A stretch of 64,000 nucleotides of DNA, from NCBI GenBank assembly GCA_022419385.1, contig JAJUBI010000005.1:1736001-1800000 (forward strand), in the 5' to 3' direction. Under the pieces are notes generated by a model that saw only the letters and a program-made list of their open reading frames with translations, was not told where the DNA came from and made no database searches. Position numbers and translations under genes: made by a program. This document shows, in pieces, positions 32,864-41,717 of the stretch (positions are counted from its first letter, which is position 1; every line of letters starts with the position of its first letter). Source of the DNA: Paraconiothyrium sp. Pb-2020 (taxonomy: Eukaryota > Ascomycota > Dothideomycetes > Pleosporales > Didymosphaeriaceae).

Positions 32864-33790
32864 ATGAAGTCCTTCGTTCTCCTCGTCGCTGCCGGCCTCG
32901 CCCTCGCCCAGGATCTCAACAGTCTGCCCGCGTGTGGTGTAAGTCCATCAACGGTCGCGTCAATTGCCAAGCTCCGCCCATACTGACCGCTGCAGAAAAC
33001 ATGCGTCAACAACATGATCGCCATTGCCCAGTCCGAGTTTGGCTGCTCCCAGGGTGACGCCCAATGCTACTGCTCCAACGCAGACTTTGGCTACGGTGTT
33101 CGCGACTGCGCCAACGAGGCATGCGGGAATGCGGACACTGCCAGCCAAGTCATCACGTACGGAGCCGCCTACTGCTCAGGTCAGTGTCTCGCTCCTCCAT
33201 GTTTCAATCCGGTTCTGACCATCGTTTAGCTATCGTGGCTTCAGCCAGCGGATCGGCAGCTTCCTCGGTCGCTACGGGCGCTCTCGGTGTCCTGTCTTCC
33301 GCTGCTGCGTCGGCTAGTGGCGCCGTCAGTAGTGCTGCGGCATCCGTCACCGACTCTGCCGCCAGCGACGTGAGCTCGGCTACCGGTGCTGTTGGAAGCG
33401 CCGCCTCCAGTGCCGCAAGCACCCTCGCTACCATCACCAGCTCAATCGCTTCTGAGGTCTCGAGCGCCGTCTCTTCGGTCGAGTCTAGCGTTGCGTCCCA
33501 GGCTTCTTCCGTTGCCTCTGAACTCTCTTCCGCCATGTAAGCTTACCGTTCGTATTGCTTGGACGTTGCCTGACACGATATGCAGCTCCTCCGCCGCTTC
33601 CTCCGCCGCCTCAGACGCTTCCAGCGCTGCTTCGAGCGCCGCCAGCGGTGCCTCTAGCGTTACCAGCTCCGCTGGTGAGGCTGCATCATCCGCTGCCTCG
33701 TCTGCTACCCAAGCGCCGGGTGCTGCTCCCAAGATGACTGGCTTGCCCGTCGTTGGTGCCGCTGGTCTCGCTGCCTGGTTGTTGCTATAA
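32864..33790 (+). CDS. CFEM-domain protein, probably GPI-anchored
   Basis: Cell-surface protein of the fungal eight-cysteine CFEM family, associated with haem/iron uptake, adhesion or host interaction. Exons are 32864-32938, 32996-33179, 33230-33536 and 33586-33790; 256 residues. The signal peptide is MKSFVLLVAAGLALAQ. Eight cysteines follow in CFEM spacing, including KTC, FGCSQGDAQCYC, RDC, EAC and AYC. A long serine/alanine repeat region (SSAAS-type) is likely O-glycosylated stalk. The C-terminal hydrophobic stretch GLPVVGAAGLAAWLLL is a typical GPI signal. The protein would be released or anchored outside the cell. Confidence 0.93.
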
Positions 33791-34552
33791 GCACCTGGGT
33801 TGATGCATACCAAAGCTCTTGGACGGTGGTTAATGACGATAATGTTTGAATGAGAAGGGTGATGAGACCAGAGCTTGGGCTGTGTTGGTAATGGTTGGGT
33901 CGGTTTTGGATTCCCACGTTCCTCGTGTGTCTGCATCCGGCATCGGCGACTTTCCTTTCTCTGTTCACACTTGACGCACCCTTATGGCGGTATAACGATT
34001 ATGACAAGACATGCGTTGCAACGGCATGGCTTTTTCTGTATGCGCTTGTTATAGCGCTATGATACCCTGGTGCGGGAATAACTTGGAAGACCTTGGGAGG
34101 AGTAGGTAGTACATGAATACACTAATGCTTTCATGTTCGCGTTCCTCGTCTGTGGTGCTTGTAATATGATGTTAATGATTATTATATTGATTTGCGGTGA
34201 GTGGAGGTGAAGGTGCTAAGCATGTGTGGGAGTGGTCGAAGACGCTTCAAGGTCATGATGTCAGTGGGCTGACACTCTCTCAAAGAAGCCAAGGCAAGAA
34301 TCTCATTCGCGTCGTGAGTTGCGGCTTAAGTTGTGGTGGACCTGTTCAGGTTCCGTCGTTTTCCGGACTTCCTCCCGCTTGTCTCCACCCTACTCCGCAT
34401 CACACAATGCGAGCTAGCTTCTTTTGGCCCCTTTGGACGTTATCCCGGTCAGTTCCCCCTCAAGACGTGTTAAGCTTTCAAGTCAGCTTGTCACAACGAT
34501 TTCACCATCATCTACCCTTTCCAGCGACGGATCCTCCTGCCATCACGTCATC
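33791..34552. other. Intergenic region
   Basis: Probable 3' UTR of the CFEM gene and promoter of the aldo/keto reductase. No gene or motif recognised. Confidence 0.5.
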
Positions 34553-35548
34553 ATGGCAAGCTCAACTACCGACCGCCTCATCCTCGGTCTTATGACAATT
34601 GGCCCGGACACCAAACTCGGAGCTCGTATAACCTCTCTCGACACATATAAACAGTGCCTTGATTATCTCTCTGAGAAAGATTACCATGAGCTTGATACTG
34701 CAGGCCAGTACGTGGGTGGCCAACAAGAGACCTTCACTCGTGATGCCGGCTTTCGCGAACGCGGCTTCCAAATCGCCTCAAAGGTGTACCCCGTGCAGCC
34801 TGGTGACCACGAGCCCGAGAAGCTGCGCGCAAAATGGCTTCAAAGTCTGGAGAAACTCGGGGTCGACTCCACTGATATCATGTATCTCCATGCGCCTGAC
34901 CGCGCTACTCCGTTTGAGAAGACGCTTGAATGTGTCAACCAATTGTACCAAGAAGGCCGATTCAAGCAGCTAGGGCTGAGCAACTATGCCGCTTGGGAAG
35001 TTGCAGAAATAGTCGGCATCTGTGAGCGGAGAAGCTTTGTAAAGCCGTCAATCTATCAGGGCATGTACAACGCTATCACCCGTGCGCTGGAGACCGAGCT
35101 ACTCCCTTGTCTTCGCAAATTCAACATCGACCTTGTGATTTACAATCCTCTCGTGGCAGGTCTGTTCTCGGGGAAGTACTCAACGTTGGATAAGGAGGCT
35201 GCACCTGCCGAGGGACGCTTTTCCGACAAGCAGAACTACGGCAAGATGTATCGCGAGAGGTATTTCAAGGAGTCCGTGATTGATGCGCTGGCTTTGGTTG
35301 AGCCTGTTGCAAAGGAAAACAACATCCCGCTGATCGAGGTGGCGCTGAGGTGGTGCGTCCACCATAGCAAGCTTAAGATGCGCAGTCAGGGAGGGAACGA
35401 TGGGATCATCCTGGGAATCAGTTCCTACGAGCAGCTGGGACAGAACATCGAGGCTTGCGAGAAGGGACCGCTGCCACAGACTGTGGTGGACGTCTTGGAT
35501 AAAGCCTGGGAGCGAACCAGGGGTGATGCAGCAACGTATTGGCGGTAA
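34553..35548 (+). CDS. Aldo/keto reductase (aflatoxin-aldehyde-reductase-like, AKR7 type)
   Basis: Intronless, 331 residues from the ATG at 34553. The open frame extends 129 bp upstream but that part lacks family character. Catalytic residues appear as ELDTAGQY (Asp and Tyr), ASKVYP (Lys) and MYLHAPD (His). ARITSLDTYKQCLDYLSE, VYNPLVAGLFSGKY-like and GIILGISSYEQLGQN match the dimeric AKR7/AKR13-like group that reduces aldehydes and dicarbonyls with NADPH in the cytosol. It is not near-identical in layout to the 18-kb aldo-keto reductase and is a different subfamily. Confidence 0.9.
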   Translation: MASSTTDRLILGLMTIGPDTKLGARITSLDTYKQCLDYLSEKDYHELDTAGQYVGGQQETFTRDAGFRERGFQIASKVYPVQPGDHEPEKLRAKWLQSLEKLGVDSTDIMYLHAPDRATPFEKTLECVNQLYQEGRFKQLGLSNYAAWEVAEIVGICERRSFVKPSIYQGMYNAITRALETELLPCLRKFNIDLVIYNPLVAGLFSGKYSTLDKEAAPAEGRFSDKQNYGKMYRERYFKESVIDALALVEPVAKENNIPLIEVALRWCVHHSKLKMRSQGGNDGIILGISSYEQLGQNIEACEKGPLPQTVVDVLDKAWERTRGDAATYWR

Positions 35549-35849
35549 GACAGGAAGGGCAACAGCGAGCCTTGGCGGCTCTCCTGAAGATGGACCTTGA
35601 ACATTGGTATGATGAGAAAACATTTTTTGATATAGTAAGCTGATAGTTTACTAAGTTCCTGGTAATTGGTGGAGTTCCGCAGTGTAGGATTCGACGTTGT
35701 CAGCGTCAAGCTAACACTAACCCGACAAGGAGACTACACGAAGGCATAACGTTGTAGACTCCTCAAGGCACCTCATGGTATATAAACGATCAATGATCAT
35801 TTGTTCATCAGATGCATAGAGCAGACATTCATTATCAGCTTCGTTCAAT
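35549..35849. other. Short intergenic region with a TATA box
   Basis: Contains the TATATAAA element at 35779-35786 before the epoxide hydrolase. Nothing else seen. Confidence 0.5.
35779..35786 (+). promoter_or_regulatory. TATA box of the secreted alpha/beta hydrolase
   Basis: TATATAAA about 64 bp upstream of the ATG at 35850, in line with the transcription direction. Confidence 0.65.
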
Positions 35850-36908
35850 ATGCACGTTACCCGCCTCGTTTCCTGGCTCACGCTGGCAAGTGCGACTGCC
35901 TTAGCCAAAAACAACGAAACAGCTCCTGGCATTATACCAGGAACAAGCGGCAAATACATTGCTGCAGGAGGCCATCGCTATTACTATCTTGAGTCTCACC
36001 CAGTCAACGCTTCTCTTGGGACGGTCCTCCTCTTCCACGGCTTCCCGGACTTTTCGTACGCATGGCGCTACCAAGTACCTTTTCTTACATCGCTCGGCTA
36101 CCGTGTGATAGCACCTGATATGCTTGGTTATGGCAATACAGACACGTCTTGCGATGTTAGTGATTTTGCGCTCAAAAAGATGTCTACCGACATGGTGGAA
36201 TTACTCGATCAAATTGCCCCTGGCGAGGACATCATCCTCGGAGCCCATGACTGGGGAGCAGGACTGGCATACAACTTCGCCATGTGGTACCCGGACTACC
36301 TCAAAGCCTTCTTTACAATCTCCATTCCGTATACAAGGCCGTGGCTTGGTCCCTCGCTGGCATGGATCGACATGCTCGACCTCGTACAAAACCACACCTA
36401 TCCAACAATGGGCTATCAGCTGCAATGGCGCGACCCTGCTGTCAATCGAAACTTTAGCACCAAGTCCCAAGTTCGATCATTCTTGAATGCCGGGTTTGGG
36501 GGCTTGACGGAGGATGGCAGAGGCGCCCTGTCGCCCTCTGAAGGCATGCAATACGACATCATCCCGCTTCTTGGAAACCAGACGCTCGTCAGCCCAGAGG
36601 ACTTTGAGATCTACGTCGAAAAAATCAACCAAAAAGGCCTGAGTGGGGCTTTCAACTGGTACCGCACCCGGCGCATGAATTGGGAAGATGAGCTGCCCCT
36701 TGCAAAGAGGGGAGATTTCATGTATCGGACACCGCATCTGTTCATTCCGGCAACGAATGATTATTTCATGCCGCCGGAACTTTACACCAATATGGGGCAA
36801 TACTTCGAAATCGAGACGGTTGAACCAGTTGAGGCGGGGCATTGGGCGATGTGGGAGAAACCCAATCAGGTGAATGAGATCTTAGGGAGGTGGATTGCAG
36901 GGCTATAG
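35850..36908 (+). CDS. Secreted alpha/beta hydrolase, epoxide hydrolase type
   Basis: Intronless, 352 residues. The hydrophobic start MHVTRLVSWLTLASATALA is a likely signal peptide, unusual for an enzyme class that is usually intracellular. The oxyanion motif is HGFPDFSYAWR. The nucleophile elbow GAHDWGAG carries aspartate, as in epoxide hydrolases and haloalkane dehalogenases, not serine. The C-terminal VEAGHWAMWEKP supplies the catalytic histidine, and cap-domain tyrosines are present. It would open epoxides to diols, with a possible role in detoxifying plant or fungal epoxides. Haloacid dehalogenase-like activity is an alternative. Confidence 0.9.
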   Translation: MHVTRLVSWLTLASATALAKNNETAPGIIPGTSGKYIAAGGHRYYYLESHPVNASLGTVLLFHGFPDFSYAWRYQVPFLTSLGYRVIAPDMLGYGNTDTSCDVSDFALKKMSTDMVELLDQIAPGEDIILGAHDWGAGLAYNFAMWYPDYLKAFFTISIPYTRPWLGPSLAWIDMLDLVQNHTYPTMGYQLQWRDPAVNRNFSTKSQVRSFLNAGFGGLTEDGRGALSPSEGMQYDIIPLLGNQTLVSPEDFEIYVEKINQKGLSGAFNWYRTRRMNWEDELPLAKRGDFMYRTPHLFIPATNDYFMPPELYTNMGQYFEIETVEPVEAGHWAMWEKPNQVNEILGRWIAGL

Positions 36909-37228
36909 TCCACTACTTAGCCTATACTAAGTTTATATAATAGAAACCTAAAGTTTTACTATTAGATTAGGTAGTATCGGTGAAGCGCAAAACATGGCCT
37001 TGATTTTTCAACTTGGGATGCGGTCGGACGTTTGTTAATGCCGTAGCTGCTGTAATGAAGAGGTACCGCAACAATGCGGACTAGTGTGACGAGCTTCCCT
37101 GCTATCTTCGATCTACAAGGGACTAGTGCATGATCCCCCTTTACAACATTCGCGCGAACACATCTAGTTCTCGATTGCTGATAAATTTTGATCATGATCC
37201 ATACTCTTAATCTTTTCCAAATTTCACC
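36909..37228. other. AT-rich intergenic region
   Basis: The first 60 bp after the hydrolase stop codon are strongly AT-rich with many TA steps, resembling decayed repeat DNA. No gene found. Confidence 0.45.
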
Positions 37229-39238
37229 ATGATGCTTAGGTATGAGTTGCGAGCGAGATCATCCTCTCTGGCTTTCCAACAAATCTCATGCTCACACCGT
37301 TTCCGTTCGCCTCTGGAGTTTGTACGGCAGGAGTCGATAAGAGTGGGGGCCGAGACTCAAAATAAAGTCACAGAGTTTAACAAGCTCACCGGCGAGGCAC
37401 CACTTGATGAGGCGACGCCATTTCAACTGCCTGTGTATCTAAGGGACCATCGCTGGCAATGCCGTATTGAGCGTTTCCGACACGGTATAAGCGATTTCCA
37501 TGCGGAGCGATTGACGGCACGTGAGATAGCGATGCTTAAGCTTATGGATCTAATCACGGATAAGGCATCGTGGCATCGAAAGATCTTTAACGAAATTATT
37601 GTGCGCAAATGGCGTGAGGAAGCCCGAGCAATGCCTGGCGGGCTGATCAGTGAAAAAGCTTTTGACTGGTGTGTCAAAGAGCTGCGTGATAAAGCGAAAG
37701 ATTTCGAAGAGGAAAATTACGTGAGCATATTGGACAATGACAGCAGATGCGTCAAAAGCGATGAGCTCATACCGGAGAGACTGCGAAACGACTTAAGACG
37801 GGCTGTCGAACCGTTGTTAACAGTAGGCGACGATCAGAAAGATTGGCACCCTAAATCCGACTCTCAGGTCCTGAACCTCGTCCATCCCTCTATGTATCCG
37901 TTAGTAGCCGGTCGATCACGGTTTTTGAAGAATGGCAGATTGGACCGGGAAGACTGTCTCAATTCCATGGGGAAGGGAGCGATTGTCGAACGGGGAGAAG
38001 ACATTCCGAGACGTGGAAGAGGACGCGGCTACCCGATTGGGCCCTATAATCGAGACCAATTGTGCTCAACGCGCTTCCAGTGGCTTCCATCCGATATCCA
38101 TTTCGTTGGCGAAAAGGGGACCGATGTGAAGGTTTCTTCGTACATCAACAATTTACACCCGATAAAACATCGAGGACTCTATCGAGTTATCGAGGAAATG
38201 ATCGGGAACTCAATCCCTCTCTGGAACAGTGTTTTGGTCAAAGAGTGGGGAGGACGCCCAGGCCCACGCATCAAAACCAATGAGGGGGTTTTCGAACCGC
38301 AACAACCATCCTGGATGGATGATATCTGGAAACACGAGGGCGATCTTTCTCCACTGGCTGCGAAAATTAAAGAGTACATCGCTCAACCAGATAACCCATT
38401 GTATGCTGACAAGTGGGCAAAAGAACAGCGATCGGAGTCACTTCCGGACGATCCTACGGATTGGGATATTGATGAGGTATATCAGGCTCTTGAAGAGGTA
38501 TTTTACCGCACACGTACCATCAAGCACCCCGAACCCGGCGAGTACGGGTCACCATCATATGAGGAATGGAGATCTGGCTACTCGAGGCAATGCATTGAAG
38601 ACGAGTTCAGACAACGGGGTCTTCAAGTCATTGTCAAGCTTTCCTCTATTGAGCTTACGCCAAAAAAACCAGCTTATCCAGAAGGCAGCTGGCACCTAGA
38701 AGGCATGCTCAACGAAAATATCGTCGCAACTTCGATATACTACTACGACGTCGACAACGTCACGGAATCGCGGATTCGATTCAGCCAGGAAGCCTACCTC
38801 GACGAGGAGTCTCTCCAGTATGAGCAAAGTGATCATGATCCCTTGGCCATCACGTTCGGAACAGAAAGTATGACAGGTGAACCAGCTGTGCAAGAGATCG
38901 GAAGCATAGCCACGCGTCATGGCCGCATCATTGCGTTCCCGAATACTTTGCGACATAAAGTTGAGCCTTTCAGCCTTACTGACAGAACAAAGCCAGGACA
39001 TCGCAGATTTTTGGTCCTTTGGCTCGTAGATCCTTACCATCGGGTTGTGTCTACTGCGGATGTGCCGCCGCAGCAGTTAACATGGGCGGATGTTACCGAT
39101 TTGGACGAGGAGACCAAAGGTCGCCTCATGACGGTGGGCGAGGCTAAAGAGCATCGACTGGAGTTGATGTGGGAGAGAACCTCTTTCAATTTCGATGTGG
39201 AGAATAATTTTGATACTTACAATCTTTGCGAACACTAG
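37229..39238 (+). CDS. DUF4246-family protein
   Basis: Intronless, 669 residues. The family is widespread in ascomycetes and of unknown function. Recognisable features are the MLKLMDLITDKASWHRKIFN helix with IVRKWREEA, the WCVKELRDKA segment, the central SSYINNLHPIKHRGLYRVIE stretch, and the C-terminal WHLEGMLNENIVATSIYYYD core followed by a late RHGRIIAFPNTLRHKVEPF. The last part resembles a double-stranded beta-helix fold of 2-oxoglutarate/iron oxygenases. That is inference, since the metal ligands were not verified. Start ATG at 37229; a second ATG follows at once. Some lower-complexity acidic stretches but no signal peptide. Confidence 0.85.
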   Translation: MMLRYELRARSSSLAFQQISCSHRFRSPLEFVRQESIRVGAETQNKVTEFNKLTGEAPLDEATPFQLPVYLRDHRWQCRIERFRHGISDFHAERLTAREIAMLKLMDLITDKASWHRKIFNEIIVRKWREEARAMPGGLISEKAFDWCVKELRDKAKDFEEENYVSILDNDSRCVKSDELIPERLRNDLRRAVEPLLTVGDDQKDWHPKSDSQVLNLVHPSMYPLVAGRSRFLKNGRLDREDCLNSMGKGAIVERGEDIPRRGRGRGYPIGPYNRDQLCSTRFQWLPSDIHFVGEKGTDVKVSSYINNLHPIKHRGLYRVIEEMIGNSIPLWNSVLVKEWGGRPGPRIKTNEGVFEPQQPSWMDDIWKHEGDLSPLAAKIKEYIAQPDNPLYADKWAKEQRSESLPDDPTDWDIDEVYQALEEVFYRTRTIKHPEPGEYGSPSYEEWRSGYSRQCIEDEFRQRGLQVIVKLSSIELTPKKPAYPEGSWHLEGMLNENIVATSIYYYDVDNVTESRIRFSQEAYLDEESLQYEQSDHDPLAITFGTESMTGEPAVQEIGSIATRHGRIIAFPNTLRHKVEPFSLTDRTKPGHRRFLVLWLVDPYHRVVSTADVPPQQLTWADVTDLDEETKGRLMTVGEAKEHRLELMWERTSFNFDVENNFDTYNLCEH

Positions 39239-39455
39239 GACGCCTTCCTGACATTTACCTCTCCGACACGAAACTTCATGGTGTATGCTTAAGCTGGCCA
39301 TATCTGTGCGATTGGAGGACAGAAAGGTGCAGCCTGGCGTAGAGGTAAACAATTTCAACCACTTTATGGTCGGCTGAACATTTGGTTTCCCCGTTAATCT
39401 GTAGACAGTAGACTTCGCTGTCAAATCTACGGTCTAATCAAACGTAGCCATGCAG

Positions 39456-41242
39456 CTACTTTTCAAGCCTCGCAGCCCTGTTTTCATCTCTCCACCACTC
39501 GCACTGGACCCTCCTGATCCCATCGCCTTCAACCCTACTATTCCCGAAAGGCTCGATCCTCAATTGCAGACCGGGAAGTTTCATGCCACCGTCGACGTAC
39601 TTGGCCCACTTCGGAGCATCCTGGTTCTGCCTCCCGTTGGGACTTCCAGATACAACAAAATCCGCGAAGTATGCATGAAGAAGTTTACCAACTTCAGGAT
39701 ACTGTACACCCTTGGTTCCGCCGTGCAGCGTCTCTCCCCACGTATACTTTGTATCCGACGTGTGCGGAATGCCCTGCCAAGTGGGGAACGAGTTGTTGGT
39801 GGCGAAAACCGATTTATACACTGGAATCCCGGCGTTTGACATGCGTACTGCAGTCTCCTGTCCAGGACATACGTACATGAAGTCGGTGACAGCAGCGCTC
39901 ACACGGTTGTATTGTGTGGAATTCGGACTGTTAGCGTAAGGGCTGAGCGTGTAATTCGTGGGATCGGGATACAGCGCTTCCAGATCGCTCAGGTCTTGCG
40001 CATTGAGACCGGGGATCAGAGTATGTACATAGGCAAGAAAATCGTCGTTGGTATTCAAGTCACCAGGTGTGTAAAGCTTGGCTTCATCTGGAACATTGGT
40101 GGTAATGGTGGGGACATGGTAGAATTGCCCATTCTTCCCTGAGACAGATCCTGCCTGTTCGAGGAGTGGTCCACCTCTTGTAGGCTGGAAGGGCCATGTA
40201 ATCGAGTATTCGCTCTCATAGTAGAGAAGGCTGCTTGCGTTCTGGATTGCGGCAATGGGAGCTGCACGTAAGCAGGCGAGTATTTCTTCATCGGTTCCGT
40301 TCGTGGATGCTCCACATTCAGTTAAATTGAGGTACCTTGCGAATTGAGTTTGGTAAAGTGGATATGAGGCATCGGGAAAAGAGCGAGAAGTAACGCTTCC
40401 TGATTGGAGAAGTGCTTGTGAGAATAAAGGAGATGGGCCGGATGTCCTGTTGTAATTGTGGTTGAGATGAATGCCGACGGAATGCGCCCCGGCTGAGCGG
40501 CCTCCTATAGTTATCTTGTCTGGATCCCCGCCGAAGGCAGGGAGATGTTTCTGCAAGAACTGGAGCAGGAGTTGCTGATCCAGCAAGCCAAGATTCAGAA
40601 TGCCTAGACGCTCGAACACAGGAGTCGGTAGGAAACCCAATGAGTTCACCTTTATTGGTGAGCGTGCGATCTCTACTTGGACGTCTACGAGAATATCACA
40701 CTCTGTAGTTAAACGTGACCACAATCAGTGGTTCTTCCGAATTCGCGACAAACGATGCACCATCAAATGAACGAGCTGAACCTGTAAGGAAGGCGCCCTG
40801 TTACGTCAATACAAAATACATGTGTTGCATTCGGAAGACTGACGCCATGTATCCAAACCAGGACCGGAAGCTTCTTTGTACCGTTAAAGCCTTGCGCTCG
40901 ATATACGTTCAAATTCAGGCATGCTTCATCCATTGGGTAGGCGTTCGTTGTCGGGTCTTGCACGCACGTGTATCCATACTGCGACGCATTTTTCGTGCCT
41001 GAGAATGCTCTCGCAAAAGTGACTGGGGCAAATCGGTCGTCCCCGACTGGCTGAGTAGCGTAATCAATCCCAAGCCATGAATCAACTGCAGCTGGGAGAG
41101 GTTGTTGAGTCAATGTCTGATTGACTGTTGTTCCGACAAAACTTCCGTATCCATCGAGGGAGACTGTCCGTCCATCTGCTGCAGCGAAGCATGTCGGCAA
41201 TGTTGAGGCAGCTAGAATATGCTGGAGGGCGTTGAAGCGCAT
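39456..41242 (-). CDS. Secreted type-B carboxylesterase/lipase
   Basis: Three exons, 40844-41242, 40702-40797 and 39456-40649, all phase 0; 562 residues. ATG at 41242 is chosen because MRFNALQHILAASTLPTCFA forms a signal peptide. Family marks are ACLNLNVYRAQ and LPVLVWIHGGAF, the nucleophile elbow GGRSAGAHS, TNVPDEAKLYTPGD with a likely acidic triad member, and GETLHGGTKG with the histidine. Multiple NxS/T sites fit secretion. It hydrolyses esters of lipids or plant material; the substrate is not deducible. A TATA box lies about 70 bp upstream. Confidence 0.92.
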
Positions 41243-41312
41243 GCTGCAGAGGTTGATTTTTGAAGAGCAAAGGCGACTCGTCCACGTGGGCGGTGCCGCG
41301 GGATACTGCACG

Positions 41313-41319
41313 TATATAT
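41313..41319 (-). promoter_or_regulatory. TATA box of the carboxylesterase gene
   Basis: TATATA-type element on the minus strand about 70 bp upstream of the ATG at 41242. Confidence 0.55.
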
Positions 41320-41717
41320 CGGCATGCTTACCGGTATTCGAGGCCTATCTTTACGCGGCTCATAACCCGGTTGTGCCCCAGCAACCCATGCAGTGCCTTA
41401 CCCCATACGCATATTGCTCCGCAGATCAGAACTTTGGAACCCCACGAGCTCCGCTATTGACCGCAATTATGCCTTTTTTGAGGCAGTGATGCGTAACACG
41501 AACGTCTTAAATGCTCCGCTTGGTGATATGCCGATGTCGCAAGAGTGGAGAAAGTCGGTAGTCGAACTCACTAGCCACATCTAGAAGGAGGAAAACCAGC
41601 ACTTGAATCGCTCAAAAGTGGATGTCTCGATTTAGACCACCTCCGACTATGAAGATGTTTTGTCTATGCCTTCTAGAAATCGATAACATTTCCAATGGCA
41701 CTGCAGGTCCTCGATAA
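41320..41717. other. Intergenic region between carboxylesterase promoter and GH2 3' end
   Basis: Short frames only. Should contain the upstream promoter of the carboxylesterase gene and the GH2 3' UTR. Confidence 0.5.

Noticed and set aside
36909..36970. AT-rich stretch resembling RIP-mutated repeat DNA
   Set aside because: Only about 60 bp, with no repeat partner found in the window, so not called as a mobile element.
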